A program made the translations under genes and the position numbers. Below the pieces are notes generated by a model, which saw nothing but the letters and a program-made list of their open reading frames with translations, had not been told where the DNA came from and ran no database searches. Below, in pieces: positions 32,948 to 42,875 of a DNA stretch of 64,000 nucleotides. Positions within the stretch are counted from its first letter, which is position 1; every line of letters starts with the position of its first letter. This stretch comes from Jiangella alba (lineage in GTDB: Bacteria > Actinomycetota > Actinomycetes > Jiangellales > Jiangellaceae): positions 310,001 through 374,000 of the forward strand of contig NZ_FNUC01000004.1 in the NCBI RefSeq assembly GCF_900106035.1. The letters are read 5' to 3'.

Positions 32948-33593
32948 CGCCGCCACCGTCCCGCGGACGCGGTCGCTCACCCGGCTGCGCGCCGCGGCCG
33001 AGCACTGCCAGGCCTGCGACCTCTACCGCGACGCCACCCAGACGGTGTTCGGCGCCGGTCCGCGCGACGCGCCGCTCATGCTGGTCGGCGAGACCCCGGG
33101 CGACGTCGAGGATCGCGAGGGGCGGCCGTTCGCCGGCCCGGCCGGGCGGCTGCTGGACCGCGCCCTGGCCGACGCCGGGCTGGACCGCGACCGCGCCTAC
33201 GTCTCCAACGCCGTCAAGCACTTCCGGTTCCATCGCGAGGGGAAGCGCCGCATCCACGAGAAGCCCGACGCCGGGCAGATCGCGGCCTGCCGGCCGTGGC
33301 TGCGGGCCGAGCTGGCCGCCGTCCGGCCGCGGGTGCTCGTCGTGCTCGGCGCCACCGCGGCCGCGACGGTCCTGGGCCGCTCGTTCCGGGTGACCGAACA
33401 GCACGGGCAGCCGCTGGAATGGGCCGACCACGCCGCTGGCTCACCGCTGGCCGAACCCGGCGGCGGCCCGCCGCTCGGCGACACGATGGTGGTCGCCACC
33501 GTGCATCCGTCGGCGGTGCTGCGGTCCCGGGACCGGGACGCGGCGTACGCCGGCTTCGTCGCCGACCTGCGGGCCGTCGCGCCGTTGCTCTGA
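32940..33593 (+). CDS. udgX: UdgX family uracil-DNA binding/glycosylase protein
   Basis: This 217-residue member of the uracil-DNA glycosylase superfamily carries the UdgX signatures: GETPGDVEDREG (51-62) and the KRRIH insertion (102-106), whose histidine in the M. smegmatis protein forms a covalent bond with the abasic product. Cys23, Cys26 and Cys117 fit the iron-sulfur cluster positions; TVHPSAVLR is the C-terminal motif. It acts as a suicide repair/binding protein on uracil-containing DNA. The GTG start lies inside the end of the epimerase gene, implying coupling. Confidence 0.92.
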   Translation: MPDAATVPRTRSLTRLRAAAEHCQACDLYRDATQTVFGAGPRDAPLMLVGETPGDVEDREGRPFAGPAGRLLDRALADAGLDRDRAYVSNAVKHFRFHREGKRRIHEKPDAGQIAACRPWLRAELAAVRPRVLVVLGATAAATVLGRSFRVTEQHGQPLEWADHAAGSPLAEPGGGPPLGDTMVVATVHPSAVLRSRDRDAAYAGFVADLRAVAPLL

Positions 33594-33595
33594 CG

Positions 33596-33859
33596 TCAGG
33601 TGTTCCCCTTGGACCGCATGCTGGTGGCCAGCAGCACACCGGCGGCGGCGAGGCCGACCTGGACGATGATCTCGATCCAGTCGACGCCGCTGGTGTCGCG
33701 CAGCGGGCCCACGATGGCGGTGCCGATGAGCGCCGCGACGATGCCGATGACGATGGTCAGCCAGATGGGGATGGCCTGCTTCCCCGGGATGACGAGCCGG
33801 CCCAGTGCGCCGATGATCGCGCCGATGACGATGGCCGAGATGATGCCGCTGACCTCCAC
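33596..33859 (-). CDS. GlsB/YeaQ/YmgE family stress-response membrane protein
   Basis: This 87-residue protein has three hydrophobic segments. The family pattern is IISAIVIGAIIGALGRLVIPG, split as IISAIVIGAIIGALGR and LVIPG, then a second segment and a C-terminal VQVGLAAAGVLLATSM. The precise function of this transglycosylase-associated family is unknown; members respond to envelope or acid stress. It is convergent with udgX, two bases apart. Confidence 0.9.
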   Translation of the reverse strand: MEVSGIISAIVIGAIIGALGRLVIPGKQAIPIWLTIVIGIVAALIGTAIVGPLRDTSGVDWIEIIVQVGLAAAGVLLATSMRSKGNT

Positions 33860-33973
33860 GGGCCCTCCCCGAACTGGATGGTGTGCCTGCTCCGATCCTG
33901 CCCGATGGCGTACCCCGATGGCGTGAATTCACCGCCGCCTGGGTACGTCGCGGTGGACGAACGGAGACAGCCC

Positions 33974-34921
33974 ATGACCCTCAGCGACGTCGCGTTGTTC
34001 GCCCCGTCGCCCGTGCTCACGCTGACGATCGAGGATCAGGCCGGCCGGCCGGACATCCACGTCCACGCCGGGGGCCAGGGCGTCTGGCAGGCGCGCATGC
34101 TCGTCACCCTCGGCGTCTCGGTGACGATGTGCTGCGTCCTGGCCGGCGAGACCGGGACCGTGCTGCGGCACCTGATCGAGGACGAGGGCGTCACCGTCAA
34201 GGCGGTCGACGGCACCGGGCGCAACGGCGCCTACGTCCACGACCGCCGCGACGGCGAGCGGGTCGAGGTGGCCGAGGCGCCGTCCGACCCGCTCACGCGG
34301 CACGAGCTGGACGAGCTCTACGGCCTGACGCTGAGCGCCGGGCTGGACGCGGGCGCCGTGCTGCTCAGCGGCCCGTCCGACCACCCGGAGGCGGGCGAGG
34401 CGCTCCCGGCCGACGCGTACCGGCGGCTGGCCGCGGACCTGCGCGCCGTCGGGAAGCCGGTGGTCGCGGACCTCGCGGGCGACCGGCTGGCCGCCGTCCT
34501 GGAGAGCGGCCTGACGGTGGTCAAGGTCAGCCACGAGGAGCTGCTCGCCGACGGCCGCGCGGCGACGGATGACCAGGAGGCGCTGATCCGGGCGATGCAC
34601 GAGGTGCACGACGAGGGCGCGCAGCACGTGATCGTCACGCGGGCGCACGACCCGCTGCTGGTGCTCGCCGACGACGTCGTCCGCATCGTGCGCATGCCGC
34701 GGCTGCAGTCGGCCGACACGCACGGCGCCGGCGATTCGCTCACCGCCGGCGTCACGGCGACGCTGGCCCGCGGCGGCGACATCGAGGACGCGGTCCGGCT
34801 GGGCGCCGCGGCCGGCATGCTCAACGTCACGCGGCACGGGCTCGGCACCGGCGACGCCGAGGCGGTGCTGAAGCTGCGCGACCTCGTCGAGGTGGAACGG
34901 CTGGAACGGAGCGGCTCGTGA
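33974..34921 (+). CDS. PfkB-family carbohydrate kinase (1-phosphofructokinase-like)
   Basis: This 315-residue ribokinase-fold kinase opens with PSPVLTLTIEDQ, has the substrate loop HAGGQGVWQARML and the catalytic anion-hole motif DTHGAGDSLTAG. The start and HAGGQG resemble 1-phosphofructokinase/tagatose-6-phosphate kinase, where GGKG is usual, so the exact substrate is uncertain. GGAGA lies eight bases before the ATG. The gene overlaps surE by four bases (GTGA), so the kinase and nucleotidase are coupled. Confidence 0.88.
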   Translation: MTLSDVALFAPSPVLTLTIEDQAGRPDIHVHAGGQGVWQARMLVTLGVSVTMCCVLAGETGTVLRHLIEDEGVTVKAVDGTGRNGAYVHDRRDGERVEVAEAPSDPLTRHELDELYGLTLSAGLDAGAVLLSGPSDHPEAGEALPADAYRRLAADLRAVGKPVVADLAGDRLAAVLESGLTVVKVSHEELLADGRAATDDQEALIRAMHEVHDEGAQHVIVTRAHDPLLVLADDVVRIVRMPRLQSADTHGAGDSLTAGVTATLARGGDIEDAVRLGAAAGMLNVTRHGLGTGDAEAVLKLRDLVEVERLERSGS

Positions 34922-35724
34922 CCGCCCGGGTGCTCGTCACGAACGACGACGGCATCGACGCGCCCGGGCTGCGGGTGCTGGCCACGACCGCCCTCGACCT
35001 CGGCCTGGACGTCGTCGTGGCGGCGCCGGCGGTCCAGTTCAGCGGCAGCGGGGCGTCCATCGTCGCCGGGCTGGAGGACCGCGACCGGATCGCGCTGGAG
35101 CGGCGGCCGCTGGACGGCCTCGACGACCTGCCCGCGTACGCCGTCGGGGCCGCGCCCGGGCTGATCGCGCTGATCGCGGCGTACGGCGCGTTCGGCGACC
35201 GGCCCGACGTCGTGCTGTCGGGGATCAACCACGGCGCCAACGTCGGGCGGGCGATCCTGCACTCGGGCACCGTCGGCGCCGCGCTCACCGCGGGCATCAA
35301 CGGCGCTCGCGGCCTGGCCGTCTCGCTCGACGTGGGGCTGGCCGCGGAGTTCGGCCTGGAGCGCCCGTCCGCGGACCCGCGCTGGGCGACGGCGGCCGGC
35401 GTGGTCGCGCGGGTGGTGCCGGTGCTGCTGGAGCAGCGGCCGGGGACGGTGCTCAACCTCAACGTCCCCGACCGCGAGCCGGACGAGGTGGGCGACCTGC
35501 GCGCCGCGCCGCTGGCCGAGTTCGGCATCGTCCAGACCACGATGACCGAGCACACCGACGAGCACATCCGGATCTCCGTCGCCGACCTCTCCGACCCGCC
35601 CGCGCCCGGCACCGACGCCGCGCTGCTGGCCGGTGGTCACGCCGTCGTGACGGCGCTGCGCTCGGTGTCCGAGACGGACTCGCCGGCATTGGCCGCGCTG
35701 GCGGGCGCTACGGCACGAGAGTGA
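34918..35724 (+). CDS. surE: 5'/3'-nucleotidase SurE
   Basis: This 268-residue metal-dependent nucleotidase has TNDDGIDAPGL (metal-binding Asp pair), the Ser/Gly loop SGSGASIVAG and SGINHGANVGRA. It dephosphorylates nucleoside monophosphates and polyphosphate. It begins inside the end of the PfkB gene. Its 3' end overlaps the convergent methyltransferase gene by 17 bases. Confidence 0.94.
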   Translation: MTARVLVTNDDGIDAPGLRVLATTALDLGLDVVVAAPAVQFSGSGASIVAGLEDRDRIALERRPLDGLDDLPAYAVGAAPGLIALIAAYGAFGDRPDVVLSGINHGANVGRAILHSGTVGAALTAGINGARGLAVSLDVGLAAEFGLERPSADPRWATAAGVVARVVPVLLEQRPGTVLNLNVPDREPDEVGDLRAAPLAEFGIVQTTMTEHTDEHIRISVADLSDPPAPGTDAALLAGGHAVVTALRSVSETDSPALAALAGATARE

Positions 35725-36442
35725 GCTCGACGGCGTACCCGTGCCCCTCGCGCTCCCACCGGGTGGCGCGCCACGGCGACGGGTCGACGACGGCGCGCAG
35801 CTCCGGCTCGGACAGGAACAGGTAGTCGAACCACTCGGTCGCCAACCGGCCGTCGCGCAGCCGGATGCGGCACTGGCCGGGCAGCCGGCCGCGCTCGCGG
35901 TTCCACCCGTGGTAGTCGAGGTGTTCGGGGTCGTCGGTGTCGAACGGGTCCAGGCCCGACAGCAGCAGCCGCCCGCCCGGCGCCGTCACCCGGGCCAGCT
36001 CGGCCAACACCACCGGCGCCGTGGCGGCCGAGCCGAGCAGGCCCACGTTGTTGCCGAGCAGCAGGACGGCGTCGAACGTGCCGACGCCGCCGGGCAGCGC
36101 CGTCGCCGACCCCGCCCGGGCGTCGACGCCGCGGGCGCGGGCCACCGCCACGGCACCCGGGGAGGTGTCGACGCCGACGACGTCCAGGCCGTCGGCGGCC
36201 AGCACCGCCGCGTGCCGGCCCGCACCGCAGCCGACGTCGAGCACCCGTCCGGCGAGGCCCGCGCAGACGCGCCGCTCGGGCTCCGGCCACTCGTCCCGCC
36301 CGGAGAAGTAGGCGGCGGCGTCGTGGACGCCGATGTGCCCGTCGTCGCGCTCGACGACGGCGAAGGCCACGCCGGGCCGCCCGGCGGCGGCGTGGCACCG
36401 CTCGAGCACCCGGCCGAACGCGTCGCCCGTCATGATCTCCAT
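35708..36442 (-). CDS. SAM-dependent class I methyltransferase
   Basis: This 244-residue protein has the Rossmann SAM-binding motif VLDVGCGAGRHAAVLA (about 67-82), the acidic residue of motif II in VVGVDTSPGA and TFDAVLLLGNNVG (motif IV). The C-terminal part (about 170-240) is a small-molecule-type cap. The substrate is unknown. Start candidates are ATG 36442 and ATG 36433. It lies seven bases downstream of the LLM oxidoreductase stop on the same strand, so it may be co-transcribed. Confidence 0.9.
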   Translation of the reverse strand: MEIMTGDAFGRVLERCHAAAGRPGVAFAVVERDDGHIGVHDAAAYFSGRDEWPEPERRVCAGLAGRVLDVGCGAGRHAAVLAADGLDVVGVDTSPGAVAVARARGVDARAGSATALPGGVGTFDAVLLLGNNVGLLGSAATAPVVLAELARVTAPGGRLLLSGLDPFDTDDPEHLDYHGWNRERGRLPGQCRIRLRDGRLATEWFDYLFLSEPELRAVVDPSPWRATRWEREGHGYAVELTLVP

Positions 36443-36449
36443 CGCACCA

Positions 36450-37364
36450 TCAGACCGCCCGGGTGGCCGTCCGCGCCAGCGGATAAACGGGAGCGATGAT
36501 CTCGTCGGCCAGCCAGTGCGCGACGCCGTCGGGGAACGGCGGGCGCACGCTGAGGACGATGTGCCCGAACCCCGCGTCGATCAGCTCCTCGACCATCGCA
36601 CGGGTGGCCGCGGGCTGCTCGTAGTCGACGATCAGCTGGACGGAGCGGACGATCGTCGCCGGGTCGCGTCCGATCTCCGCGCAGTGCTGGTCGAGCAGCG
36701 CCGACCGCTCCCGCAGGAGCGCGAGGTCGAAGTGCGGCGGACCGGGCACGTTCCACACGTCGGCGTGCTCGGCGACGACCCGCAGCGACCGCGGCCCGTA
36801 GGCGCCGATCAGCAGCGGCGGACCGGGGCGCTGTACCGGCTTGGGCTCGCAGACGGCGCCGCGCAGCGTGTAGTGCTCGCCGTCGAAGTCGAACGACTCC
36901 TCGCTCCACAACCGGCGGACGATCGTGCTCGCCTCCGCCAGCGCGGCCCGGCCCTCGGCGGGCGGCACCAGCGGCAGCCCGTACGCGGCGTGCTCGCGGG
37001 CGGCGAACTCCTGCCCCGCGCCGTGCGCGTCGGTCGCGCCGACGCCGAGCCCGAGGATCAGCCGGCCGCCGGAGACGATGTCGACCGTCGCCGCCATCTT
37101 CGCCAGCAGCGCCGGCGACCGGAAGCGGTTGCTCGTGACCAGGTGCCCGAGCCGGATCCGCGACGTCTGCGCGGCCAGCGCGGCGAGCAGCGTCCAGCCC
37201 TCGTGTCCGGGCGTCGTCGGCGGCCCGATGATCGGCACCAGGTGGTCCCACAGCCAGGCGTCGGCGAGGACGGGGACCTCGTCGGCCTCGCGCCACACCC
37301 GGACGAGGTCGGCGTAGTCGACGTGCACCTGGGTGGTCTTGATCCCGAAACTGACCTCGTTCAT
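36450..37364 (-). CDS. LLM-class F420-dependent oxidoreductase
   Basis: This 304-residue TIM-barrel flavin/F420 oxidoreductase has ADAWLWDHLVPIIG, TSRIRLGHLVTSNRFRSPAL and GRLILGLGVGATDAHGAGQE, typical of luciferase-like F420 enzymes. The ATG at 37364 is preferred to 37373 because AAAGGATGG lies at the right distance from it. It is divergent from a MarR regulator gene with a perfect palindrome between them, so MarR most likely represses it; a ligand-induced detoxification role is plausible. Confidence 0.9.
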   Translation of the reverse strand: MNEVSFGIKTTQVHVDYADLVRVWREADEVPVLADAWLWDHLVPIIGPPTTPGHEGWTLLAALAAQTSRIRLGHLVTSNRFRSPALLAKMAATVDIVSGGRLILGLGVGATDAHGAGQEFAAREHAAYGLPLVPPAEGRAALAEASTIVRRLWSEESFDFDGEHYTLRGAVCEPKPVQRPGPPLLIGAYGPRSLRVVAEHADVWNVPGPPHFDLALLRERSALLDQHCAEIGRDPATIVRSVQLIVDYEQPAATRAMVEELIDAGFGHIVLSVRPPFPDGVAHWLADEIIAPVYPLARTATRAV

Positions 37365-37386
37365 GATGGCCATCCTTTCGTCAGTA

Positions 37387-37419
37387 CGACTGATCGTCAG
37401 TGTAGCTGACGATCAGTCG
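37387..37419. promoter_or_regulatory. MarR operator: perfect 14-5-14 palindrome
   Basis: CGACTGATCGTCAG and CTGACGATCAGTCG are perfect inverted arms around TGTAG. It lies 23 bases upstream of the LLM start and 18 bases upstream of the MarR start, covering both core promoters. Divergent autorepression is the natural reading. Confidence 0.85.
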
Positions 37420-37424
37420 GGTGG

Positions 37425-37430
37425 CAGAAT
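37425..37430 (+). promoter_or_regulatory. -10 element of the MarR gene (leaderless)
   Basis: CAGAAT is at -12 to -7 from the ATG at 37437, and no Shine-Dalgarno sequence is present. Its -35 region falls in the palindrome. Confidence 0.45.
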
Positions 37431-37436
37431 CGAGGC

Positions 37437-37886
37437 ATGGCCACCGACGACGACACCGGCTCGCCGCCGCCCGGCTTCCGCCTGCACTACCTGCTCAAGC
37501 GCGCCCACCTGCACCTGGCCACGCTGGTCGGGCAGGCGCTGGAGCCGTACGGCGTCGACCCGCGCGAGCTGGCCGCCCTGGTGCTGCTGACCCGGGGCGA
37601 CGCGCTGTCGCAGCAGGACCTCGCCCGCCAGCTGCAGGTGGACCGCACGACGATGGTCGCGATGGTCGACCGCATGGAGGCGCTCGAGCTCGTGCGCCGG
37701 CGGCCCGACCCCGCCGATCGCCGGAAGAACCTGGTCGAGCCCACCGAGCACGGCCGGCGCATCGGGGCCGACGCCACCCGCGCCGTCGACGCGGCCGAGC
37801 GGCAGTTCCTCGCCGCCGCGCCGGAGCTGAGCGGGCCGGCGTTCCGCGATCTCCTCTGGACACTGGGGCGCGACTTTCGCCACTGA
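37437..37886 (+). CDS. MarR-family transcriptional regulator
   Basis: This 149-residue winged-helix dimer has DALSQQDLARQLQVDRTTMV as the recognition region and RRPDPADRRKNLVEPTEHG as the wing with the family DxRxK motif. It lies divergent from the LLM oxidoreductase gene. The start follows a -10 box exactly, so the mRNA is probably leaderless. The ligand is unknown. Confidence 0.93.
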   Translation: MATDDDTGSPPPGFRLHYLLKRAHLHLATLVGQALEPYGVDPRELAALVLLTRGDALSQQDLARQLQVDRTTMVAMVDRMEALELVRRRPDPADRRKNLVEPTEHGRRIGADATRAVDAAERQFLAAAPELSGPAFRDLLWTLGRDFRH

Positions 37887-37988
37887 TCGGTCCGGTTTCT
37901 CAACTCACCGACGCTAGACACTTCCGCTCGATGCATGACGATCGGTACGATCCGGGCAACCGCTTTCCAGCGTCGGAGGGTGATGCGC

Positions 37989-40520
<2,532 letters not shown>

Positions 40521-40530
40521 GGCTCACCGG

Positions 40531-40600
40531 CCCCTTTGCAATGAGCACCCATACGCACCACCGGCGGGGTGGTGCGTATGGGTGCTCATTGCAAAAGGGG
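40531..40600. repeat. Long palindromic element, copy 1
   Basis: Arms 40531-40562 and 40568-40600 pair over 32 bases (one extra A on the right) around a GGCGG loop. The arm begins CCCCTTTGCAATGAGCACC and continues CATACGCACCACC. It lies 11 bases after the FAD oxidoreductase stop and 37 bases before the stop of the convergent endonuclease gene. Copy 2 is at 60632-60697. It could be a bidirectional terminator or a mobile REP-like palindrome. Confidence 0.9.
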
Positions 40601-40636
40601 CGCGCACACATCGCGACCAGCGACGATGCCGCGGCG

Positions 40637-41587
40637 TCAGTCCGTGAACGTCGCGACCACCGGCGCGTGGTCGGAGTCCTCGGCCGCCGCGCGCCGCCGC
40701 GGGTCGTCGGTGACCGACGCCAGCCCGCGGTCGACCAGGCTGTCGACCGTCTCGACCCGCTGCAGCAGCTCGTGCGAGACGAGGAGGTGGTCGATCAGCT
40801 CGCCGCGGCCCCGGTAGACGCGGCTGTACCGGCGCGGCTCCGCGATCAGCGGCGCGGTGTTCCACAGCCGCCACGCGTCGCCCTGGTCGGGCTGCATCTG
40901 GCCGGGTGTGCCGATCTCCGAGCCGCCCGGCCCGAGCAGGATCTGCGTGGTGGCCGCGCCGGGCTCGTCGTTGAGGTCGCCGCAGACCACCAGCGCCCGC
41001 TGCCGCCCGTCGCCGTCGAGCAGGGTGTTCGCCCACTCGCGGACGGTGGCCGCCTCGGCCGCGCGGCGGTACAGCGCGAACGCGCCGTAGCGGGCCCGCT
41101 CCCCCTCGTCGCGCGGGCCGAACCGGCCGCCCGGGTAGCTGAGCAGCTTGGACTTGAGGTGACAGGTCACGACGTCGACGGCGCCGCCCGCGGCCGTGCG
41201 GACCCGGACCCGCAGCGCGCCTCGTCCCATCTCCTCCGACAGCGCGCCGCCGTCCGACGCGCGCACCGGCCCGACGCCGTCGGCGTACGCGACGAGGTCC
41301 TCGGTCTCGTCGACCGGCAGCCGCGAGATCGCCGCCACCCGGATGCCGCGGCTGTCGGGATGCGCGGACACGTGCGTCGTCCAGTCGCCGTCGAGCCGCT
41401 CGACGAGGTCGTCCAGCGCGGCCGGCTCGCCGATCTCCTGCACCGCGAGGACGTCCGGCGCCATGCGGCCGACGGTGCCGGCCAGCGCGGCGAGCTTCGC
41501 CTCGTACGTCGCCTGGTCCGGCGGCCGGCCGTCGCCGTCGCCCGGACGGAACAGGTTCTCCAGATTCCACGTGCCGATGACGGTCAC
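40637..41587 (-). CDS. Endonuclease/exonuclease/phosphatase-fold protein
   Basis: This 316-residue EEP-superfamily hydrolase starts GTWNLENLFRPG (metal-binding Asn), has VLAVQEIGEP (Glu), CHLKSKL, VVCGDLNDEPGAATT (Asp/Asn) and ends SDHAPVVATF (catalytic Asp-His). No signal peptide is present, so it is cytoplasmic. The substrate (DNA, phosphoinositide or other phosphodiester) is undetermined. TACCGT at -12 to -7 suggests a leaderless GTG start. Confidence 0.9.
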   Translation of the reverse strand: MTVIGTWNLENLFRPGDGDGRPPDQATYEAKLAALAGTVGRMAPDVLAVQEIGEPAALDDLVERLDGDWTTHVSAHPDSRGIRVAAISRLPVDETEDLVAYADGVGPVRASDGGALSEEMGRGALRVRVRTAAGGAVDVVTCHLKSKLLSYPGGRFGPRDEGERARYGAFALYRRAAEAATVREWANTLLDGDGRQRALVVCGDLNDEPGAATTQILLGPGGSEIGTPGQMQPDQGDAWRLWNTAPLIAEPRRYSRVYRGRGELIDHLLVSHELLQRVETVDSLVDRGLASVTDDPRRRAAAEDSDHAPVVATFTD

Positions 41588-41593
41588 GGGCCG

Positions 41594-41599
41594 ACGGTA
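41594..41599 (-). promoter_or_regulatory. -10 element of the EEP gene (leaderless)
   Basis: TACCGT at -12 to -7 from the GTG start at 41587, identical in sequence and spacing to the kinase gene promoter at 13453-13458. Confidence 0.5.
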
Positions 41600-41651
41600 C
41601 CGTGCCTATGCTCGGCAGGGTCAGGTCCCGGACCGAGCCGTGGGAGCAGCG

Positions 41652-41897
41652 ATGCACGAAGACGACATCAGGGCCAGGATCAACGCGCTGGTCGAGGACG
41701 AGCACCAGCTGCGGCAGCGGCTGCAGACCGGCGAGATCTCGACCGACGAGGAGCACTCCCGGCTCCGTCAGCTCGAGGAGCAGCTGGACCAGTGCTGGGA
41801 CCTCCTGCGCCAGCGTCGCGCCCGCGTCGAGGCGGGACAGAACCCCGACGAAGCCGCCGCCCGGCCCGTCGACGAGGTGGAGAAGTACCTGCAGTAG
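41652..41897 (+). CDS. DUF2630 family small protein
   Basis: This 81-residue helical protein (DDIRARINALVEDEHQLRQR, LRQLEEQLDQCWDLLRQRRA) matches the DUF2630 family of actinobacteria, with a heptad-like two-helix core. The function is unknown. GGGAG lies five bases before the ATG. The next gene follows 12 bases later, so the two may share a transcript. Confidence 0.85.
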   Translation: MHEDDIRARINALVEDEHQLRQRLQTGEISTDEEHSRLRQLEEQLDQCWDLLRQRRARVEAGQNPDEAAARPVDEVEKYLQ

Positions 41898-41909
41898 GAC
41901 ACTGGTCGT

Positions 41910-42875
41910 ATGAATCTCGACGACGCGGCGGACGAGCTGTACGCCCTCCCGCCCGACGAGTTCGTCGAAGCCCGCAACACGCTCGCCAAACGGCTCAAGA
42001 GCGAGGGCGCCGGCGACGTCGCGGCCCGGGTCAAGGCGCTGCGCAAGCCGACGGTGGCGGCCTGGCTGACCAACCAGCTGGTCCGTCAGCACGGCGACGA
42101 CATCCACGCGCTCGCCGACCTCGGCGAACGCATGCGCCGGGCGATGTCCGCCATGGACGGCGCCGCGCTGCGTGAACTGACCGCCGAACGCAAGAAGCAG
42201 GTCGACGGCCTGCTCAAGGCGGCCCGGAAGGTGGCCGCCGGGGCCGGGCAGAAGGCCGGGCCCGACCTCATCGAGGCCGTCGCCGCCTCTCTGGACGCCG
42301 CCATCGCCGACCCGCGTGCCGCCGAGGTGCTGCGGGCCGCGCGGCTGTCGCACGGGCTGGAACACGTCGGGTTCGGCTCCGTCGAGGACGACGGCGAGGC
42401 GGCCGAGGTCATCTCGCTGTCCGAGGCCCGGGTCGCCCGCGGCCAGCGGCTCGAGACGACGCGGCGGCCGCGTGCGACACCGGCGGCCACGGCGGAGGCC
42501 GAGCCGGCGGGCGAGGCTGCCGATTCGGCCGCTGAGACCGCTGGGGCCGCAGGGGCCGCCGCGGAGCCGGAGCCCGCCGGCGACCACGCACGGGCCGAAC
42601 ACGAGCTGGAGCAGGCCGAGGCCGCCGTCGACGCCGCCGAAGAGCAGGTCGACGACGCCGAGGCCGCGCTGGACGACCAGCGGCAGCGGCTGGAGCGGGC
42701 GCAGGAGGCGGTCGAGCGGCTGACCGAGGAACTGGCCGCCGCCCGCCGCGAACTCGAACAAGCCCGCGACGACGTCGGCTCCGCCGAAGACGACGTCGAG
42801 ACCGCCCGCCGCGCGTCCGAAGCCGCCCGCCGGCGCCGCCGCGAAGCCAAGCAGGCACTCAGCCGGCTGTCCTGA
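41910..42875 (+). CDS. Coiled-coil protein of unknown function
   Basis: I cannot name the family. The 321-residue protein has an N-terminal helical domain (1-165: FVEARNTLAKRLKSEGAGDV, VKALRKPTVAAWLTNQLVRQ), an Ala/Glu/Pro-rich linker (about 180-225) and a long C-terminal coiled coil (about 228-318; EHELEQAEAAVDAAEEQVDD). The KPTVAAWLTNQL pattern recurs in actinobacterial proteins of unknown role. It shares one base with nhaA (TGATG), so it is translationally coupled to the antiporter gene. Confidence 0.8.
   Translation: MNLDDAADELYALPPDEFVEARNTLAKRLKSEGAGDVAARVKALRKPTVAAWLTNQLVRQHGDDIHALADLGERMRRAMSAMDGAALRELTAERKKQVDGLLKAARKVAAGAGQKAGPDLIEAVAASLDAAIADPRAAEVLRAARLSHGLEHVGFGSVEDDGEAAEVISLSEARVARGQRLETTRRPRATPAATAEAEPAGEAADSAAETAGAAGAAAEPEPAGDHARAEHELEQAEAAVDAAEEQVDDAEAALDDQRQRLERAQEAVERLTEELAAARRELEQARDDVGSAEDDVETARRASEAARRRRREAKQALSRLS

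Noticed and set aside
40531-40600. CRISPR or tRNA-like element
   Set aside because: There is only one palindrome per locus, no spaced repeats, and no cloverleaf or CCA end.
40541-40660. Small proteins starting MSTHTHH on both strands of the palindrome
   Set aside because: They are translations of the palindrome itself, occur on both strands and have no ribosome-binding site.
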